40,359 bases of DNA from Alphaproteobacteria bacterium (GTDB lineage: Bacteria; Pseudomonadota; Alphaproteobacteria; SHVV01), in contig VGEO01000019.1 of NCBI GenBank assembly GCA_016869275.1, positions 1 through 40,359 on the forward strand. Direction: 5' to 3'. Numbering within the stretch: position 1 is the first letter of the stretch; each line of letters begins with the position of its first letter. Positions 37,330 to 40,359 of this stretch are shown in pieces. The notes beneath the pieces are model-generated. The model was not told where the DNA came from. It did no database searches and worked only from the letters and a program-made list of their open reading frames with translations. Position numbers and translations under genes: made by a program.

Positions 37330-37746
37330 ATGAGCGCAAGACCCCGTTTGTTCATCGTCGGCAGGGAACTGCTCGCCGTCGAAAACATGGAACTTCTCCT
37401 CGACGATATCGGTGTCGCCGCGGTTGGACGCGCATTCTCGGTCGCGGAGGCGATCGATCGGCTCGGTGAGGTCAAGATCGACGGCGCGATCGTCGATCTC
37501 GACGTCCGCGGGCGCGTGGTCGAACTGGTGGGTGCGTTGGTCAAGGCCGGCAAGCGGATGATTTTCGTGTCCGACCGGTTCGGGCCGAGGTTCGCCGAGC
37601 AGTTTCCCGACATTGCGTGTCTCGAAAAACCGGTGAGCGAGGACGCGTTGCGCACCGTGGTCGCGAAAGCGTTCGACGGGACGTATCGACCCGTCGCCGG
37701 CAAGCGTCGGAAGAAAATCAACCCGGCAGCGGTGCTGCGGAACTGA
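37330..37746 (+). CDS. Single-domain response regulator (receiver domain), atypical
   Basis: A 138-residue protein consisting of a receiver domain plus a short basic tail. The likely phosphoacceptor is Asp56 (GAIVDLDVRG), the conserved Ser is Ser81 (IFVSDRFG) and the conserved Lys is Lys100 (CLEKPVSEDAL). The N-terminal acidic pair that binds Mg is altered: the usual VVEDE reads IVGRE, so phosphorylation may be weak or absent. The rest (MELLLDDIGVAAVGRAFSVAEAI) is family-typical. There is no output domain and no adjacent kinase. Confidence 0.82.
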   Translation: MSARPRLFIVGRELLAVENMELLLDDIGVAAVGRAFSVAEAIDRLGEVKIDGAIVDLDVRGRVVELVGALVKAGKRMIFVSDRFGPRFAEQFPDIACLEKPVSEDALRTVVAKAFDGTYRPVAGKRRKKINPAAVLRN

Positions 37747-37798
37747 TCGGCGTTCGTGCCGAACCGGCCCCCGGGGCCGCGGCGTACGGCATCGCCGA

Positions 37799-37872
37799 TG
37801 GAGCGGGTGAGGGGAATCGAACCCCCGTCGTAAGCTTGGGAAGCTTCTGCTCTGCCATTGAGCTACACCCGC
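37799..37872 (-). tRNA. tRNA-Gly (anticodon CCC)
   Basis: On the minus strand a complete cloverleaf: acceptor GCGGGTG/CACCCGC, D arm GCTC-AATGGCA-GAGC, anticodon loop TTCCCAA with CCC at 37838-37840, T arm GGGGG-TTCGATT-CCCCT, discriminator T and an encoded CCA (37799-37801). It is 74 nt including CCA and decodes GGG. Confidence 0.96.
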
Positions 37873-37930
37873 GCCGCGGCAACGCGATGCCATCTTACGC
37901 GAGGCCGGGACCTGAGCGGAACTCCCGAAA

Positions 37931-38177
37931 ATGCCCATCACCGCGCGCGAGCTCCGCAAGATGAAACGCGTGGTGCCGCCGGGCGCGGTCGATGCCAGCG
38001 TTCGTTCGACGCAAGCTCAGGCACTCGCAGGCCGCGTTCGCGGCGATGTTCGGCGTCAGCGTCCGCACCGTCCAAGAGTGGGAGCAGCACCGGCGCAAAC
38101 CTGCGGGCGCGGCGCGCGTCCTTTAGCAGATCATCGAACGCGAGCCCGCTGCGGTTCGGCGTGCCCTTGCCCGCTAG
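37931..38177 (+). pseudogene. Decayed HigA/XRE-type antitoxin
   Basis: The N-terminal frame reads MPITARELRKMKRVVPPGAV, then shifts by one base at about 37997 into FVRRKLRHSQAAFAAMFGVS followed by VRTVQEWEQHRRKPAGAARVL, a clear XRE helix-turn-helix like that of HigA antitoxins. A TAG at 38124-38126 interrupts it, where relatives have Leu-Gln, and the frame then continues QIIEREPAAVRRALAR to a stop at 38175. With one frameshift and one nonsense codon, the gene is dead. No HigB toxin is seen beside it; tRNA-Gly lies 58 bases upstream. Confidence 0.75.
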
Positions 38178-38271
38178 CCAATGTGTCGCGTTCGTGATCG
38201 GCGTTGAGCGCTATGACGTTGACGCAGCCGGCCGGCCGTCGCACCTTCCGGAGAGATCAGGTTAGTTCGCG

Positions 38272-39231
38272 ATGAACGCCCCGACCGTACCGCTCAAGAT
38301 CAAGCCGCTCGATCCGGCCAAGTTCCGCGATCCCGATACGACCGCCAAGGGCGAGCGGCGGGCGAGCGTCGCGTTGCGCGCCTTCGAGACGCTTTGGTTC
38401 AACACCGGGACGCTCTGCAACCTGACTTGCGCCAACTGCTACATCGAATCGAGCCCGACCAACGACCGTCTGGCCTACCTTACGCTCGATGAGGTACGCG
38501 AGTACCTCGTCGAGATCGCGCGCGACCGGCTCCCCGTACGCACGATCGGGTTCACCGGGGGCGAACCGTTCATGAACCCGACGATCGTCGCCATGCTCGA
38601 GACCTGCCTCGAGCGCGGGTTCGAGGTATTGGTGCTCACGAACGCGATGCGGCCGATGCGCAAGCTCGAGCGGCCGCTCCGCGACCTGCACGCGCGCTTC
38701 GGCGCCAAGCTCACGATCCGGGTCTCGCTCGACCATTACACCGCCGAACGCCACGACGCCGAGCGCGGGCCGCAGTCGTTTACGAAAACGGTCGACGGGC
38801 TGGTCTGGCTCGCCTGCCACGGCTTCCGCGTCCACGTCGCCGGCCGCACCTATTGGGGCGAGCCCGAGCCCGCGCTGCGCCAGGGCTACGCCGCCCTCTT
38901 CGCCGGCCTCGACATCCCGGTCGACGCCGGCGATGCCGAGGCGCTGGTGCTGTTCCCCGAGATGGACGCGCGGGTCGATGTGCCCGAGATCACGGTCGCA
39001 TGCTGGGGCATCTTGAACGTCAGCCCCGATGCCATGATGTGCGCGACCTCGCGCATGGTGGTGAAGCGCAAAGGCGCCGCCGGTCCGGTGGTTGTGCCGT
39101 GCACGCTGCTCCCCTACGACCCCGCGTTCGAGATGGGCGCGACGCTCGCGAGCGCGGCCGGGGCGGTCAAGCTCAACCACCCGCACTGCGCCAAGTTCTG
39201 CGTCCTGGGCGGCGGTTCCTGCAGCCGCTAA
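38272..39231 (+). CDS. Radical SAM protein with extra C-terminal cysteines, function unknown
   Basis: A 319-residue radical SAM enzyme. The cluster motif is TLCNLTCANCY (Cys49, Cys53, Cys56; CxxxCxxC), followed by the SAM-site GFTGGEPFMNP. Nine or so residues after the motif reads SSPTNDRLAYLTLDEV. The C-terminal third holds further cysteines (VACWGI, MMCATS, VPCTLLPY, HPHCAKFCVLGGGSC), a SPASM-like arrangement that could bind an auxiliary Fe-S cluster. No peptide precursor or other maturation gene is adjacent, so substrate and pathway cannot be named. The ATG at 38272 is the only suitable start. Confidence 0.82.
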   Translation: MNAPTVPLKIKPLDPAKFRDPDTTAKGERRASVALRAFETLWFNTGTLCNLTCANCYIESSPTNDRLAYLTLDEVREYLVEIARDRLPVRTIGFTGGEPFMNPTIVAMLETCLERGFEVLVLTNAMRPMRKLERPLRDLHARFGAKLTIRVSLDHYTAERHDAERGPQSFTKTVDGLVWLACHGFRVHVAGRTYWGEPEPALRQGYAALFAGLDIPVDAGDAEALVLFPEMDARVDVPEITVACWGILNVSPDAMMCATSRMVVKRKGAAGPVVVPCTLLPYDPAFEMGATLASAAGAVKLNHPHCAKFCVLGGGSCSR

Positions 39232-39295
39232 GGCCCCGGCCGCACCCGCCGGCGCCGCTCGCCTGCAAGGACGCTCGCCCCACCCTGGCCGAGAC

Positions 39296-39324
39296 TTGAC
39301 CCGGCCGTCGCCAGCCGTTAAGAC
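39296..39324 (+). promoter_or_regulatory. Promoter of the metZ riboswitch transcript
   Basis: TTGACC (39296-39301), a 17-base spacer and TAAGAC (39319-39324). Transcription would begin near 39331, just before the riboswitch core. Confidence 0.5.
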
Positions 39325-39333
39325 TCCGGCCGT

Positions 39334-39394
39334 TCCGTGGTGATTTGAGCCGGCCGGCTTGCGAACCACGTTAAAGAAATCGCTAAAAGGCCGG
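39334..39394 (+). ncRNA. SAM-II riboswitch
   Basis: The conserved SAM-II core is present: P1 strand CGTGG (39336-39340), GTGATTTG, the returning P1 strand CCACG (39366-39370), then TTAAAG and GCTAAA (39382-39387). Pseudoknot pairing can be drawn: GCGA (39361-39364) with TCGC (39380-39383), and the C-rich segment at 39350-39355 with GGCCGG at 39389-39394. It lies upstream of metZ, a standard SAM-II target in alphaproteobacteria. Confidence 0.92.
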
Positions 39395-39400
39395 TGCGAA

Positions 39401-39425
39401 ACCCGGCCGGCGCGCCGGGTTTTTT
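39401..39425 (+). terminator. Intrinsic terminator of the SAM-II expression platform
   Basis: ACCCGGC (39401-39407), loop CGGCGC, GCCGGGT (39414-39420), then TTTTT. It sits between the riboswitch and the metZ ribosome site, so it is a regulated attenuator rather than a gene end. Confidence 0.85.
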
Positions 39426-39438
39426 ATTGGAGGCAGCG

Positions 39439-40359
39439 ATGCCGAACGAAACGAAACAGCGTTCGACGAAGCCTGCGTGGCGCGCGCAGACGCAGCTCGT
39501 TCACGGCGGCGGCGTGCGCTCGCATCACGGTGAGACCAGCGAAGCGCTCTATTTGACGTCGGGCTACGTCTACGACAACGCCGAGACCGCCGAAGCGCGT
39601 TTCAAGGGCACCGACGACGGCTTCATCTATTCGCGCTACGGCAACCCGACCGTCGGCATGTTCGAGGATCGTATGATCCTGCTCGAGGGCGCGAAGGCCG
39701 CGCGCGCGACGTCGAGCGGAATGGCGGCGGTCAACGCCGCGCTCATGTGCCAGCTCAAGGCCGGCGATCACGTCGTCGCGGCCCGTGCTTTGTTCGGCTC
39801 GTGCCTCTACATCATCGACCAGATCCTGCCGCGGTTCGGCGTCCAGGTAACGCTGGTCGACGGCGCCGATCTCGACCAGTGGCGCCGCGCGGTCCGCGGC
39901 GGCACCGTGTGCGCGTTCATCGAGACTCCGTCCAACCCGGGGCTCGAGATCATCGACGTCCGCGCCGTCGCCGACCTCCTGCATGCGGTCGGCGCCAAGC
40001 TGATCGTCGACAACGTGTTCGCGACGCCGATCCTGCAGAAGCCGCTCAAGCTCGGCGCCGACATCGTCGTCTATTCGGCGACCAAACACATCGACGGTCA
40101 GGGCCGGGCAATGGGCGGCATCGTCCTGGCCGACGCGGCATTCGTGAACGACAAGCTGGTCCCCTACCTCCGCCACACTGGCCCGTCGCTCTCGCCGTTC
40201 AACGCCTGGGTGCTGCTGAAAGGCCTGGAAACGCTCGACCTCCGGGTAGCGCGCCACTGCGACAACGCGACCCAAGTCGCGCATTTCCTCGACCGCCAGA
40301 GCGGCGTCGCCAACGTGCGGTTCCCAGCACTCGCCTCGCACCCTCAGCACAATCTCGCC
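39439..40359 (+). CDS. metZ: O-succinylhomoserine sulfhydrylase, partial (runs off right edge)
   Basis: PLP enzyme making homocysteine from O-succinylhomoserine and sulfide in methionine synthesis. 307 codons are present, without a stop. Family features: TQLVHGGG..., SGYVYDNAETAEARFKG, YSRYGNPTV, SGMAAVNAAL, and the PLP lysine in YSATKHIDGQGRAMGG. The QGRAMGG form and the short Gly-rich loops favour MetZ over MetB or MetC. GGAGG (39429-39433) precedes the ATG at 39439. Expression is placed under SAM control by the upstream riboswitch and terminator. Confidence 0.94.
   Translation, partial: MPNETKQRSTKPAWRAQTQLVHGGGVRSHHGETSEALYLTSGYVYDNAETAEARFKGTDDGFIYSRYGNPTVGMFEDRMILLEGAKAARATSSGMAAVNAALMCQLKAGDHVVAARALFGSCLYIIDQILPRFGVQVTLVDGADLDQWRRAVRGGTVCAFIETPSNPGLEIIDVRAVADLLHAVGAKLIVDNVFATPILQKPLKLGADIVVYSATKHIDGQGRAMGGIVLADAAFVNDKLVPYLRHTGPSLSPFNAWVLLKGLETLDLRVARHCDNATQVAHFLDRQSGVANVRFPALASHPQHNLA

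Noticed and set aside
37799-38271. Integrated element at tRNA-Gly
   Set aside because: No integrase, no second partial tRNA copy and no foreign gene block; only one decayed antitoxin is present.

Overview
The window is GC-rich DNA, except for the first ~290 bases, and looks like an alphaproteobacterial chromosome, probably Rhodospirillales-like. Evidence: the ffh-rpsP-rimM-trmD-rplS cluster running into leuCDB and asd, the sdhCDAB order, a class I lysyl-tRNA synthetase, and a SAM-II riboswitch in front of a metZ-type sulfhydrylase. The species cannot be named from the sequence. Most of it is ordinary housekeeping DNA with short intergenic gaps; no CRISPR array, prophage, integrase or transposase was seen.

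Layout. 1-290: AT-rich DNA (about 39% GC by hand count) with the start of an unknown lipoprotein; it joins GC-rich DNA inside an amidohydrolase gene that is cut off at its 3' end. 1060-5000 (minus strand): DUF1993 protein, ftsY, mtaB, dapF. 5010-5991 (minus): a VapBC toxin-antitoxin pair plus an orphan VapB-type antitoxin. 6223-14191 (plus): ffh, rpsP, rimM, trmD, rplS, leuC, leuD, leuB, asd, i.e. protein targeting and translation followed by leucine and aspartate-family amino acid synthesis. 14392-16732: SPFH/NfeD membrane pair and a rhomboid protease. 16886-20263: sdhCDAB. 20412-23474: mmsA, a secreted hydrolase gene flanked by two copies of the mmsA 3' end, and a small putative lipoprotein. 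23629-27011 (minus): HAD hydrolase, a TipF-like degenerate EAL protein, pyrD. 27114-34364: a secreted subtilase homologue lacking its catalytic serine, an SRAP-family protein, a glutathione S-transferase, class I LysRS, and a DinG/XPD-like helicase. 34424-38177: small genes, a frameshifted alpha/beta-hydrolase-LuxR fusion, a TerB-like protein, a Tex30-like hydrolase, a receiver-domain protein, tRNA-Gly(CCC) and a broken HigA-like antitoxin. 38272-end: a radical SAM protein, then a SAM-II riboswitch with an intrinsic terminator controlling metZ, which runs off the right edge.

Recurring elements: GC-rich hairpin repeats of one family (C-rich arm, short loop, G-rich arm) sit in at least eight gaps, and one copy supplies the C-terminal codons of mtaB. 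Points most worth a second look are the composition break at about 286, the direct repeats around the hydrolase gene at 21986-22966, the serine-less subtilase, the attenuator logic of the SAM-II element, and the several broken or orphan toxin-antitoxin genes. I did not find a clear new multi-gene system. No intergenic stretch exceeds 300 bases.
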